A stretch of DNA of 16,463 bases from JASFUX01 sp050050115 (GCA_050050115.1 JASFUX010000044.1:1-16463), one strand, 5' to 3'; shown: positions 7,567 to 15,329, counted from the stretch's first letter. Made by a program: numbers and translations. The notes: generated from the sequence alone by a model not told the origin.

Positions 7567-9078
7567 CTAGCCCTCCGAAGCGTCGAGCGCGGCGGCGAGC
7601 TTGCCTTCGAGACCGAAGTAGCGCGCGCGGTCCCAGAACTTCGGCCGCGCGATGCCGGTGGACTTGTGCTTGCCGATCAGCTTGCCGTCCGGCGTCTCGC
7701 CCTCGATCTCGTAGACGAAGAGGTCCTGGGTGACGATCACGTCGCCTTCCATGCCGACCACTTCGGTGACCTTGGTGATCTTCCGCGAGCCGTCCCGCAG
7801 GCGCGCGGCCTGGACGATCACGTCGATCGAGCCGACGATCATTTCCTTGATCGTCTTCGAGGGCAGCGAAAAGCCGCCCATGGTGATCATGGACTCAAGA
7901 CGCGAGAGCGCCTCGCGCGGAGAGTTGGAGTGCAGCGTGCCCATCGAGCCGTCGTGGCCGGTGTTCATCGCCTGCAGGAGGTCGAAGGCCTCAGGTCCCC
8001 GGACCTCGCCGACGATGATCCGCTCAGGACGCATCCGCAGACAGTTCTTAACGAGGTCGCGCATCGAGATCGCGCCCTGACCCTCAAGGTTCGGCGGCCG
8101 CGTCTCCAGACGCACCACGTGCGGCTGCTGGAGCTGAAGCTCGGCGGCGTCTTCGCAGGTGATGACGCGCTCGGACGGATCGATGAAAGCGGTCAGACAG
8201 TTCAAGAGCGTGGTCTTGCCTGAGCCGGTACCGCCGGAGATCAGCGTGTTGCATCGGCATTCGCCGATCACCGCGAGCACTTCGGCGCCTTCGGGCGTGA
8301 TCGACTGGAAGTCGACCAGGTTGCCCATGGTCAGCTTGTCTTTCTTAAACTTCCGAATGGTGAGCGTCGGTCCGTCGATCGCCAGCGGCGGGGCGATGAC
8401 GTTAACCCGCGAGCCGTCGGCGAGGCGCGCGTCGCAGATCGGGCTCGATTCATCGACCCGGCGGCCGACCTGGCTCACGATCCGCTGACAGATGTTCATC
8501 AGCTGCGCGTTGTCGCGGAAGCGGATCGGCGTTTTCTGCACCTTGCCCGCGACTTCGATGAAGACCGAGGCGGCGCCGTTGACCATGATGTCGGCGATGT
8601 CGTCGCGCGCCAGAAGCGGCTCGAGCGGCCCGTAGCCCAGAACGTCGTTGCAGATGTCGCGCAGCAGCTGTTCCTGCTCGGCGATCGACATCACCAGGTT
8701 CTTGATCGAGATGATTTCCGAGACGATATCCCGGATCTCTTCTGCGGCCGAGGCGTTGTCGAGCTGGGCGAGCTGACCGAGGTCGATTGTGTCGATCAGC
8801 GCGTTGAAGATCGTCGTCTTGATCTCGTAGTATTCATCCGTCTGGGGATGAACGTCGTCCATGCTCTGCTCTGTCGGCGGGGCTTTGGACGCAGTCGGCG
8901 CCTTGCGCGCCGTCTCGGCGGCCTTGCTCGGCGGCTTGCCGGACGGTTTGGCGCCGGGCTTGGGCGCGGCGGGCTTGGCCGATTGCGCAGGCGGGGCGGG
9001 CTTTTGGGCGACCGAACTCAGGCGTTCAGCCGCGGGCCCGCCGGGTTCGCTCGATCTGCGGCCAAACATGTTCGACAT
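7567..9078 (-). CDS. cpaF: Tad secretion motor ATPase CpaF/TadA
   Basis: This 503-aa hexameric VirB11/TadA-type ATPase powers pilin extension (and, in Caulobacter, retraction). Residues about 24-70 are a low-complexity Pro/Ala/Lys linker. The N-terminal domain follows (about 85-250; LGYGPLEPLLARDDIADIMVNG is typical). The catalytic core has the Walker A GGTGSGKTT at 282-290 with K288, the Asp box around ITCEDAAEL (306-313), a Walker B region near RIIVGEVRG (353-361), and the His box GHDGSMGTLH (374-383). All key residues are intact. It begins 11 nt after cpaE; a second ATG three codons in (9069) is an alternative start. It acts at the cytoplasmic face with TadB/TadC and CpaE. Confidence 0.96.
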   Translation of the reverse strand: MSNMFGRRSSEPGGPAAERLSSVAQKPAPPAQSAKPAAPKPGAKPSGKPPSKAAETARKAPTASKAPPTEQSMDDVHPQTDEYYEIKTTIFNALIDTIDLGQLAQLDNASAAEEIRDIVSEIISIKNLVMSIAEQEQLLRDICNDVLGYGPLEPLLARDDIADIMVNGAASVFIEVAGKVQKTPIRFRDNAQLMNICQRIVSQVGRRVDESSPICDARLADGSRVNVIAPPLAIDGPTLTIRKFKKDKLTMGNLVDFQSITPEGAEVLAVIGECRCNTLISGGTGSGKTTLLNCLTAFIDPSERVITCEDAAELQLQQPHVVRLETRPPNLEGQGAISMRDLVKNCLRMRPERIIVGEVRGPEAFDLLQAMNTGHDGSMGTLHSNSPREALSRLESMITMGGFSLPSKTIKEMIVGSIDVIVQAARLRDGSRKITKVTEVVGMEGDVIVTQDLFVYEIEGETPDGKLIGKHKSTGIARPKFWDRARYFGLEGKLAAALDASEG

Positions 9079-9089
9079 AATCTAACGCC

Positions 9090-10412
9090 CTACCCCCGCT
9101 TGAGCATCCGGTCGACGAGCGAGCGCTTGACTACCGGCGCCGGGCGGCCGGTCAGAACCGAAGCGAGCTCGACGAAACCCTCCGCAAGCTTATTGTCAGC
9201 GCCCATCTGCGCGATCATCTGGCCGTTGTTGGCCGCCGTGCCGAACACGAGCCCGTCGAACGGCATCACCAGCGACGGCTCGATCCCGATCGCGTCGGAA
9301 AACTCCTTGACCGGAATTTCAGGACGCTTGGGCAGACCGATTTGGTTGAGAATGATCTTCGGCGCGGCGTCGTTCGGCCGGGCTGCGTTGACGAGATCAT
9401 AAAGGTGCTTGGCGTTTCGCAGGCAGGCCAGATCCGGCGTCGCCGTGATCAGCACCTCGTCCGCGCCCAGCACCAGCGGCTGAAGCCAGCTCGACCAGAC
9501 GTGCGGCAGGTCGAGAAACACCATCGGCACCGTGCGCCGCAGCGCATCAACCACCGCTTCGTAGTCTTCCGGCGAGAACTCGTAGTCGCGGTCCACGGTC
9601 GCGGGCGCGGCGAAGAGCGACAGCCGCTCGCCGCACTCGGTCAGCAGCCGGTCGAGCAGCACGTCGTCGACCCGATCGGGCTGGCTCAACGCGTCAGCGA
9701 CGCCGGTGGCGACGTCCTGGTTGAAGTCGAGCGCCGCCGTGCCGAACGCGAGGTCGAGGTCGACGATCGTCGCGTCCATGCCGAGGACCTCGGCGACGCA
9801 CCAGGCGGTGTTGTGCGCGATGGTCGAGGAGCCGACCCCGCCCTTCGCGCCCAGGAAGGCGATCGTCTTGCCGTAGAAGGCCGAAGGATCCGCATAGAGG
9901 CTCGAGACTGCGCGGATGAACTGGATCGGCGTGAACGGCGGGACGAGGTATTCGCTGACCCCGCGCTTGACCAGCTCGCGGTAGAGCCCGATGTCGTTGA
10001 CCGCGCCGACGACGATGACCTTGGTCTCGGGATCGCAGACGTTGGCGAGTTCGCCGAGCTGTTCGAACAGCCCTTTGCCGCGCATCCCCGACTCCACGAC
10101 GATCAGGTTCGGCGTGGCGTTGTCGTGATAGTGCTCGATCGCAGCCGAAAGGCCGTTGTCGAACGTCGCGACGTGCGCGCGCGCCATGCGCCGGTCCTCG
10201 GTCGAGGACTGGATCAGCCGGCGGGTCTCTTCGAGTTCGCAGAAAGCCTCGATCGTGATCCGCGGCACCGGCTGGTCGGCCAGCTCCTCGGGCGCAACAT
10301 CGCCCTCGTGGCCATTGCCGCCGCCGTGCGGTTCGTGATCGTCCTCGACCGCGACGTAGTCGTCGGGCTCGATTGGATCGTTTGCTTCGTCGTATCTCAA
10401 CGGGTCGCTCAT
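9090..10412 (-). CDS. cpaE: Pilus assembly ATPase-like localisation protein CpaE/TadZ
   Basis: This 440-aa protein has an acidic disordered N-terminus (1-50). An atypical receiver-like domain follows (about 52-172; PNLIVVESGM, KVIVVGAVND, GVSEYLVPPF), then a ParA/MinD-type domain (about 183-425). The P-loop reads GAKGGVGSST (188-197): the signature lysine K190 is kept, but the second P-loop lysine is replaced by Ser. Other MinD-like elements are VDLDLAFG (217-224) and MVFLDLPHVWSSW (297-309). In Caulobacter, CpaE localises Tad components to a pole. I chose the ATG at 10412 (MSDPLRYDE), 25 nt after the cpaD stop. The frame is open 39 codons further, but that part would overlap cpaD and has an arginine-rich shadow composition. 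Confidence 0.93.
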   Translation of the reverse strand: MSDPLRYDEANDPIEPDDYVAVEDDHEPHGGGNGHEGDVAPEELADQPVPRITIEAFCELEETRRLIQSSTEDRRMARAHVATFDNGLSAAIEHYHDNATPNLIVVESGMRGKGLFEQLGELANVCDPETKVIVVGAVNDIGLYRELVKRGVSEYLVPPFTPIQFIRAVSSLYADPSAFYGKTIAFLGAKGGVGSSTIAHNTAWCVAEVLGMDATIVDLDLAFGTAALDFNQDVATGVADALSQPDRVDDVLLDRLLTECGERLSLFAAPATVDRDYEFSPEDYEAVVDALRRTVPMVFLDLPHVWSSWLQPLVLGADEVLITATPDLACLRNAKHLYDLVNAARPNDAAPKIILNQIGLPKRPEIPVKEFSDAIGIEPSLVMPFDGLVFGTAANNGQMIAQMGADNKLAEGFVELASVLTGRPAPVVKRSLVDRMLKRG

Positions 10413-10437
10413 CGTCGTCAATTCCGTCACAAATTCA

Positions 10438-11151
10438 TCAATCGACCGCGTCGCTAACGGCCACGCCTTCGCTCTCGCCGCGCTGCGTGATCGTCGTCTG
10501 ACCGCTGCGGTAGCGGGCGAGCACCGCACTGCGGCGCGCGGCGTCGGGCGGGGTCGCGGCGCGCGGGCCGAGCAGGTCGGCCGGGTCGGTCACCATTGCA
10601 GCGAGATTCGCTCGCAAGGCGCAGCCGAAGTTGAGCGTGTTGCCGCCGTCGTTGGTGCGGGCGTAGTTGTCCCAGCGCTCATGACAGTCAGGGCCCTCCG
10701 CAACGAAGCGGTTGACCATCACCACGAGCGGCGCGTCGGTCATGCCCGCCGCGTCGTAAGCCGCGCCCTGGATGTCCCGGTAGGCGATCCCCTGCTCGTA
10801 AAGGACGTCGCGCGACAGCGCGTCCATCACGATGGCGGCTTCCTCGTTGTCGTTGCCCACCGGCAGGGCGATGACGATCGGGCCGTGGCCGGCGGCGAGG
10901 TATTCGCCGGCGAGCGAGCGCAGCTCGCCGATGTCGCCGTACGAGAGCGCGAAACTGTGCGCATAGACCGGCACCTCGACCACCGAGCGCGTCTCGCGCA
11001 CGGTGATGTCCCAGCGCTCGTGCGGCAGCGGCGCGTCGAACGGATCGGTCGGATAGGCGCAACCCGCCAGCGCGCCCGCAAGCGCGATCGCGCCGGCAGC
11101 CGCCCAAGTGCGCAGACGGATGTTCGCCAAGGAAGGGGCGCGAAGGCTCAC
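10438..11151 (-). CDS. cpaD: Pilus assembly lipoprotein CpaD
   Basis: The product is 237 aa from the GTG at 11151. A basic n-region and a hydrophobic core (TWAAAGAIALAGA) lead to a perfect lipobox L-A-G-C with C31, so it should be an outer-membrane lipoprotein of the secretin complex. The mature protein matches the CpaD family (HERWDITVRETRSVVEVPV, VGNDNEEAAIVMDAL, NTLNFGCALRANLAAMVTDPADLL). An ATG six codons upstream (11169) is possible, but it lies inside cpaC and the AAGGAG just after it would serve the GTG. The GTG start gives a clean 4-nt gap after the cpaC stop, so I prefer it. Signal peptide and product are the same either way. Confidence 0.92.
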   Translation of the reverse strand: MSLRAPSLANIRLRTWAAAGAIALAGALAGCAYPTDPFDAPLPHERWDITVRETRSVVEVPVYAHSFALSYGDIGELRSLAGEYLAAGHGPIVIALPVGNDNEEAAIVMDALSRDVLYEQGIAYRDIQGAAYDAAGMTDAPLVVMVNRFVAEGPDCHERWDNYARTNDGGNTLNFGCALRANLAAMVTDPADLLGPRAATPPDAARRSAVLARYRSGQTTITQRGESEGVAVSDAVD

Positions 11152-11155
11152 GGGA

Positions 11156-12778
11156 CTACTCTCCTTCATCGAGAATGAAACCGATCGGGCCGCGCCAGCC
11201 GCGGCCTTCGCCCTCGAAGTCGGGCGAGGCGTAGACGCGGTTCAAGCGACCGAGCAGGAAGCCCGACCAGTCGTTGGCGGTTTGATAGCCGTCGCTCGGC
11301 GTGCTCAGCGCATCTTCCGAGGTCGCCGAGACGAGGTACGGCGTGACGATGACGACGAGCTCGGTCTCGGCGCTTTCAAGGTCTCGCGCGCGGAACAAGG
11401 CCCCCAGGCCCGGCACGTTCATCGCGCCCGGCGTGCCGTCGACGTTCTGCGCAGTCTGATCCTGGATGAGGCCCGCCATGACCATCGAGCCGCCCGAGGG
11501 CAGCTCCAGCGTGGTCTCGGCGCGCCGCACCTTGAGGCCGGGCAGCACGAGACCGGGCACGTTGATCACTTCGCCGGTGTCCGGATCGACCGTGGTGCCG
11601 CTCGACAGCTCGAGCGCGCCCTGGTCGGTCAGTTCAGACACCTCGGTCGAAACGAAAAGAGAGATGCGTCCGTCGTCGAGCACGACCGGCGTGAACGACA
11701 GACCCACGCCGAAGGGTTTGTACTCGATCGAGATGTTGCCCGAGGCGTCCCGGCCCGCGGGCACGGGGAACTCGCCGCCGGCGAGGAAGTTGGCCGCCTC
11801 GCCCGAGATCGCGGTCAGGTTCGGCTCGGCGAGCGTGCGCACGAGACCGACGCGCTCGAGCGCGCTCAGCGTCGCGCCAATTGTGCTTTGAACCGTTTCG
11901 CCGACGAGGTTCTGATAGCCGAGGCCGACCCCCAGGCCGCCCAGCGAACGACCCGCGAGCGCGAACTCGTTGTTCGTACCGATCGTCGAGGTGTTGTCGA
12001 AATAACCGTCGCGGATGACCTGGACCACGCCAGGCACGGGGTTCCCGTTCTCGTCGAGGTAGGGAATCGTCACGTCGGGCGTGAACTCGCCAAAGTTGGT
12101 CGTTCCGTTCAGGTTGATCCCGAGCTGCTTGACCACGGTGCGCTGCATTTCGACGATGCGCACCTTCAAGAGCACCTGCTCGCCGCCCGAGATCGACAGC
12201 GAGTTGAGCACCTGCTCGGGCGTATCGACCGCGCGCACGGCGATCTGGATAACCTGATCGGCGGCGGCCGCCGAAGGCACCGTGCCGCGCACGTGAACGT
12301 TGTCGCCCAGCGCCTCGACGGTGACGCGCGAGTCCGGCAGCAACCGGTCGACCATGTCCTGAATGCCGCTGACGTCGCGCTGCACGCTGATCTGCAGGTT
12401 CAGGATCTGCTCGCCGTCATCGTTGAAGAAGAAGGCGTTGGTGGTCCCCACCTCGAGGCCGAGGATGAAGATCCGCCGCGGGGTGCGGATGACCGCGTCG
12501 GCGACGGCGGGATTGGAGATCAGCGCGTCGGCGACGTCGATCGGCAGCTCGACGATCGCCGAGGAGCCGAGCGCCAGGTCGAGGTTCTCCGACACGGCGG
12601 TGTCTCCGCCCGCAGAGATCGACACGCGCAGGATGTTGCCCTGCGCCAAGCGCGGCTGACCCAAGCCATTGTCTTGACCGACGGCGGGCGCGCTCGAAAC
12701 GACCGCGCCCATCAAAACCGCCGCCGCTAGACGGCGCATCAACGGGCCGCGCCTCGACAAAAGGGATCTCGACGTCAT
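11156..12778 (-). CDS. cpaC: Outer-membrane secretin CpaC/RcpA
   Basis: This 540-aa protein forms the outer-membrane gate through which the Flp pilus passes. A signal peptide ends near VSSAPAVGQ (about 34). The pilus N-terminal domain spans about 65-135 (LDLALGSSAIVELPIDVADAL, ISNPAVADAV). A BON/N1-like region follows (about 136-185). The secretin domain runs from about 200 to 485, with the family signature EPNLTAISGEAANFLAGGEF (318-337) and the terminal LVVIVTPYLV (474-483). The start ATG at 12778 overlaps the cpaB stop in an ATGA. An internal Met14 would give a more usual signal peptide, so the true start is slightly uncertain. Its N-terminal domain has a stand-alone relative encoded at 14856-15329. 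Confidence 0.95.
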   Translation of the reverse strand: MTSRSLLSRRGPLMRRLAAAVLMGAVVSSAPAVGQDNGLGQPRLAQGNILRVSISAGGDTAVSENLDLALGSSAIVELPIDVADALISNPAVADAVIRTPRRIFILGLEVGTTNAFFFNDDGEQILNLQISVQRDVSGIQDMVDRLLPDSRVTVEALGDNVHVRGTVPSAAAADQVIQIAVRAVDTPEQVLNSLSISGGEQVLLKVRIVEMQRTVVKQLGINLNGTTNFGEFTPDVTIPYLDENGNPVPGVVQVIRDGYFDNTSTIGTNNEFALAGRSLGGLGVGLGYQNLVGETVQSTIGATLSALERVGLVRTLAEPNLTAISGEAANFLAGGEFPVPAGRDASGNISIEYKPFGVGLSFTPVVLDDGRISLFVSTEVSELTDQGALELSSGTTVDPDTGEVINVPGLVLPGLKVRRAETTLELPSGGSMVMAGLIQDQTAQNVDGTPGAMNVPGLGALFRARDLESAETELVVIVTPYLVSATSEDALSTPSDGYQTANDWSGFLLGRLNRVYASPDFEGEGRGWRGPIGFILDEGE

Positions 12779-13605
12779 TGCATCCCCCTCACCGATGTCC
12801 GGCTCGGCGCGCCGTAACGATAGACAGTCAACGTGTCGGAGATGCCGCCGCCGAACGCGTTGCGCGCATCGCTGCCGTCGCTTCCGGTCCAGGCGGCATC
12901 GGGATTGGAGTCGGCGACCGAGCGCAGCGCCAAGGTGATGTCGCCCATCGCCTGGGCCATCGCCAGGACCTGTACTTCGTTGGGGCTGAGCTCCAGCGTC
13001 GCCGTGGAGCCGACCTTGACCTGGTCGTCGTCGGCGCGCTGGGGCGACTGGTCGATCGCCAGCACGCGGACGTTCTCGAGCACCGTGCGGCTAGTGGTGA
13101 AGCGGTCCCCGGTCGCGTCGTTCTCCTGCTCCCAGGTCAGGATCGCGTCGACCCGGTCGCCGGGCAGGATGAAGCCGCCCGCGCCGATCTCGGCGTTGAT
13201 GCGGGTCGAGACCGCGCGCTTGCCCGGATCGAGGATCGCCGCCATGAAGCCGCTCTCGCCGACCGTGACGAGCTTGCTCGGCAGCACCGGCTCGCCGGCC
13301 GACAGCGCGTCGCGGACGATCGCGCCAGCATGGTTCTCGATCGCCTGGGCATCGTCGCCGTCGGTGATGTATTCGGGCGCGACCCCGCCGTCGGGCCAGT
13401 CGCGCCAGACCAGGTCGCCCGGCGTGATCCGGGTTCCAAGCGGCAGCGGACGAGCGGCGACGAGCACGCGCAGGGCCGATGGCGCCGGCGCGGCCACGAT
13501 CTGCTGCGGTTCAGGGATGTCAGCGGAGGAATTCCGCACATACAGCCAGACAAAGACGGCTGCTGCGCCGGCTCCGATGAGCACCAGAAGACGCGCGACG
13601 CTCAT
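12775..13605 (-). CDS. cpaB: Pilus assembly protein CpaB/RcpC
   Basis: This 276-aa protein has one N-terminal membrane anchor (about 5-23) and a periplasmic SAF domain (about 44-110; LRVLVAARPLPLGTRITPGDLVW, LSAGEPVLPSKL). The RcpC/CpaB domain follows (about 120-230; KRAVSTRINAEIGAGGFILPGDRVDAIL, TLELSPNEVQVLAMAQAMG). It contributes to the periplasmic part of the Tad channel next to the CpaC secretin. GGGAGACC precedes the ATG at 13605. The stop overlaps the start of cpaC in an ATGA, a sign of translational coupling. The 114-nt gap to cpaA carries a CtrA-like box and an inverted repeat, so cpaB may begin a separately promoted unit. Confidence 0.94.
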   Translation of the reverse strand: MSVARLLVLIGAGAAAVFVWLYVRNSSADIPEPQQIVAAPAPSALRVLVAARPLPLGTRITPGDLVWRDWPDGGVAPEYITDGDDAQAIENHAGAIVRDALSAGEPVLPSKLVTVGESGFMAAILDPGKRAVSTRINAEIGAGGFILPGDRVDAILTWEQENDATGDRFTTSRTVLENVRVLAIDQSPQRADDDQVKVGSTATLELSPNEVQVLAMAQAMGDITLALRSVADSNPDAAWTGSDGSDARNAFGGGISDTLTVYRYGAPSRTSVRGMQ

Positions 13606-13663
13606 TGAGGGTCTCCCGCGGACAAAGTGATTCGATACTGCCGGCCAGTTGCGCTTGGTTTCC

Positions 13664-13678
13664 TCAAGACTGGGTTAA
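13664..13678 (-). promoter_or_regulatory. CtrA-like box TTAA-N7-TTGA upstream of cpaB
   Basis: On the minus strand, TTAA (13678-13675) is followed by seven bases and TTGA (13667-13664), in the same orientation relative to its gene as the boxes before tadD1 and tadD2. There are 58 nt between the box and the cpaB ATG. The surrounding 10-mer CGTTAACCCA also occurs on the plus strand upstream of tadE at 15408-15417. CtrA binding is inference from the consensus. Confidence 0.5.
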
Positions 13679-13708
13679 CGCTGCTCCGCCGCGCTGTTTC
13701 AGCGTTAA
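13675..13708. repeat. 9-bp perfect inverted repeat upstream of cpaB
   Basis: TTAACGCTG (13675-13683) and CAGCGTTAA (13700-13708) are exact reverse complements separated by 16 nt. A competing shorter stem, CGCTG-TTT-CAGCG (13692-13704), uses the same right arm. The left TTAA is shared with the CtrA-like box. On the cpaA/cpaB transcript no U-run follows the stem; the T6 run lies before it. It is therefore more likely an operator or a structured leader than a terminator. Confidence 0.55.
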
Positions 13709-13719
13709 AAAAGGCAGGG

Positions 13720-14232
13720 TCAGACCAGTCCGCTTTTAGGAAAAGCCGCCAGACCGCCCGCCGCGATCGCCAGTCCGTAAGGGATGTCGCCGCCCGAAGT
13801 GAGCAGACGGCCAACCGGTCCGTTTCCAAGTCCGATCGGGGACATCACGGCGATCTTGCGCGCCAGGATCAGCGCCAGCGACAGCCCGCCGCCGGCGATC
13901 GCCGTCCAGATGACGAAATCGCCAAGGCCCGTCCAGCCGACCCAGAGCGCGCCGGCGGCCAAAAGCTTGGCGTCCCCGCCCCCGATCCAATTGAGAGCGA
14001 ACATCGAGAAACAGGCGATCAGCACGGCCGCGCCGACGATCAGGTGCTGGGCGACCTCGCCCGGCCCGATCAGCAACCAGCTGACGAGCAGGAAGACGCC
14101 GATCAGCGAGGCCGGGATCCAGTTCGGGATGGTCATGCTCGACGCGTCCTTGAGCGCCGCGAAGATCATCAAGAGCGGAAAAAGAACGATCGCGGCGGCG
14201 TGCGCCCAGCTGGTCAGCGCGTCGACGAACAT
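13720..14232 (-). CDS. cpaA: Flp prepilin peptidase CpaA/TadV
   Basis: This 170-aa membrane aspartyl protease removes the leader of Flp prepilin and probably of the TadE/TadG-like pseudopilins. It has four to six hydrophobic segments. The two catalytic aspartates are visible: D29 (ALKDASSMTIPNW) and D87 in the GGGDAK motif (84-89) characteristic of type IV prepilin peptidases. The short length and lack of a methylase domain are normal for TadV/CpaA. GAGGGAGG lies 6 nt before the ATG at 14232. An intrinsic terminator lies between it and pilA upstream, so it is expressed by read-through or from its own signal in the 161-nt gap. Confidence 0.94.
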   Translation of the reverse strand: MFVDALTSWAHAAAIVLFPLLMIFAALKDASSMTIPNWIPASLIGVFLLVSWLLIGPGEVAQHLIVGAAVLIACFSMFALNWIGGGDAKLLAAGALWVGWTGLGDFVIWTAIAGGGLSLALILARKIAVMSPIGLGNGPVGRLLTSGGDIPYGLAIAAGGLAAFPKSGLV

Positions 14233-14322
14233 GCAGGACCTCCCTCAGGATCGGACGAGCTTGCCCTCGGGCGGCTTAAGGAAACGTGGAAAGCGCCCCT
14301 GTCGGCGGCAACTCGGCGCGCA

Positions 14323-14360
14323 GAAAAGCGAAACGCCGCCCCGGTCTCCCGAGGCGGCGT
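14323..14360 (-). terminator. Intrinsic terminator after pilA
   Basis: On the minus-strand transcript, ACGCCGCC plus UCGG pairs with CCGG plus GGCGGCGU. This gives 12 bp with a single U-G wobble, closed by a GAGA tetraloop (GNRA type), and is followed by UUCGCUUUU. It lies 33 nt beyond the pilA stop and 90 nt before the cpaA start, so it should let pilA be made in excess over the assembly genes. Confidence 0.85.
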
Positions 14361-14393
14361 CCCGCGTCTGAACTCAAACGACTAGGTCAGCTA

Positions 14394-14573
14394 TTAGCCG
14401 CCGGTCGCCGTTTCGAGCTCGGTTTCGACCGCACCGAACGTGCCGGTCAGAGCATCTTCCATGTTGCTCAGAGCGGTGATCAGAACGACCGCGATCAGAG
14501 CGGCGATGAGGCCGTATTCGATCGCCGTGGCGCCGGATTCGTCTTTGACGAAACGCGCAAAGAGTTTGGACAT
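14394..14573 (-). CDS. pilA: Flp/Fap major pilin PilA
   Basis: This 59-aa protein is the major subunit of the Flp pilus. A 14-residue basic leader (MSKLFARFVKDESG) precedes the CpaA cleavage site. The mature pilin (45 aa) begins ATAIEYGLIAALIAVV, with the Flp-defining Glu at +5 and Tyr at +6 and a single hydrophobic helix. A short Thr/Glu/Gly tail ends the protein. It is preceded by AGGAG 5 nt before the ATG at 14573 and ends with tandem stops TAA-TAG. The gene is followed by a strong terminator and leads the leftward tad cluster. The upstream AT-rich region (about 14655-14720) is probably its promoter. It is the only major pilin gene in the window. Confidence 0.96.
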   Translation of the reverse strand: MSKLFARFVKDESGATAIEYGLIAALIAVVLITALSNMEDALTGTFGAVETELETATGG

Positions 14574-14855
14574 GTTGGTCTCCTACACAGTGTTGCTAGC
14601 GACACATGCGGGAAAGCCGTTTGGGCTCTCCAACGCGAGACCGATCATGCATGAAGCTTCTTTAGGCTCGTTTAAACCAATGTCTGCAAGCCGCCTAATT
14701 CAAGTTAACCCTACTAATCCGTGAAGGGATCGACTGGCGACATTCGAGAGCTCTTTTCGTTTAGACTTCATTCATGGCTGCCCCTCATCTTCGTGCTATG
14801 GTGCGAGCCTCAAGCTCTTCGAACGCGGGCTCTTCAGACTCTAAGGAATGATCCC
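14574..14855. promoter_or_regulatory. Divergent promoter region between pilA and the CpaC-N-like gene
   Basis: This 282-nt gene-free stretch must hold promoters for both directions. It contains an unusually AT-rich patch (about 14655-14720) with TTTAAA and GTTAACCC. On the minus strand, TTAA and TTAG are separated by six bases, one short of the CtrA spacing. Two palindromes lie in the probable pilA leader: TCATGCATGA (14645-14654) and GTTTAAAC (14670-14677). I could not place a convincing -35/-10 or sigma-54 element for pilA. Confidence 0.55.
14771..14799 (+). promoter_or_regulatory. Candidate promoter for the CpaC-N-like gene
   Basis: TTCATG (14771-14776), a 17-nt spacer and TGCTAT (14794-14799) form a moderate -35/-10 pair. 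The -10 resembles the GCTA-type element of alphaproteobacterial housekeeping promoters, and there are 56 nt between it and the ATG. The -35 is weak, so this is tentative. Confidence 0.3.
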
Positions 14856-15329
14856 ATGGTCTCCGCTCAAAAGGCGCTGAGCGCCGCCTGCCTCGCCGCC
14901 TTCAGTGCATTTGCGCTCATCGCCGGACCGGCTGCAGCGCTCGATCTGACGGTTGAGCTTGATCACGCACATCCGGTGCGCCTGTCCGAGCCCGCCTCGG
15001 CGGTGATCGTCGGCAATCCCGTGATCGCGGACGTCACGCCGCACGACGGCCAGACCCTCCTCGTCACCGGCAAGAGCTTCGGCGCGACGAACGTCATCGC
15101 GCTCGACGCGGACGGCAACCAGATCTACGCCGCTGAAATCCACGTGGTCGACGCCGCGGGCGGCCGGCTGACGGTGCAGCGCGGCCTTTCGCGCGAGAGC
15201 TATGTCTGTCACGGCGAATGCTCGCGCGTGCCGGTGCCCGGCGACGGCACCGAGATCTACGACCAGACGCTCGATGCGCGCATGAAGGCGATCGAAGCGG
15301 CCAGCGGGCAGGCCCAAAGCTCGAGATAG
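14856..15329 (+). CDS. Secreted stand-alone pilus assembly N-terminal domain protein (CpaC-N-like)
   Basis: This 157-aa protein has a signal peptide (MVSAQKALSAACLAAFSAFALIAGPAAA) followed by a domain like the T2SS/T3SS pilus N-terminal domain of CpaC (LDLTVELDHAHPVRLSEPASAVIVGNPVIADVT, LLVTGKSFGATNVIALDADG). It has no secretin barrel. A later segment holds a close cysteine pair (CHGEC, about residues 111-115), then GDGTEIYDQTLDARMKAIEAA. Similar small proteins accompany alphaproteobacterial tad loci. It probably acts in the periplasm with the CpaC secretin, perhaps as an accessory ring subunit (inference). The ATG at 14856 has AAGGA 8 nt upstream; a GTG at 14721 in frame lacks support. The frame is divergent from pilA. 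Confidence 0.88.
   Translation: MVSAQKALSAACLAAFSAFALIAGPAAALDLTVELDHAHPVRLSEPASAVIVGNPVIADVTPHDGQTLLVTGKSFGATNVIALDADGNQIYAAEIHVVDAAGGRLTVQRGLSRESYVCHGECSRVPVPGDGTEIYDQTLDARMKAIEAASGQAQSSR

Noticed and set aside
10413..10529. 39-codon N-terminal extension of cpaE
   Set aside because: It overlaps the end of cpaD and is arginine/alanine-rich. The MSDPLRYDE start after the cpaD stop fits operon structure better.
11108..12730. 540-codon plus-strand open frame opposite cpaC
   Set aside because: It has Arg/Asp/His-rich low-information composition and mirrors the cpaC frame almost exactly. It has no ribosome site and no recognisable family.
13707..13725. T6 run just after the cpaA stop as a possible terminator
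   Set aside because: Only 3-bp or AT-only stems precede it on the transcript strand. A stable hairpin adjacent to the run is missing.
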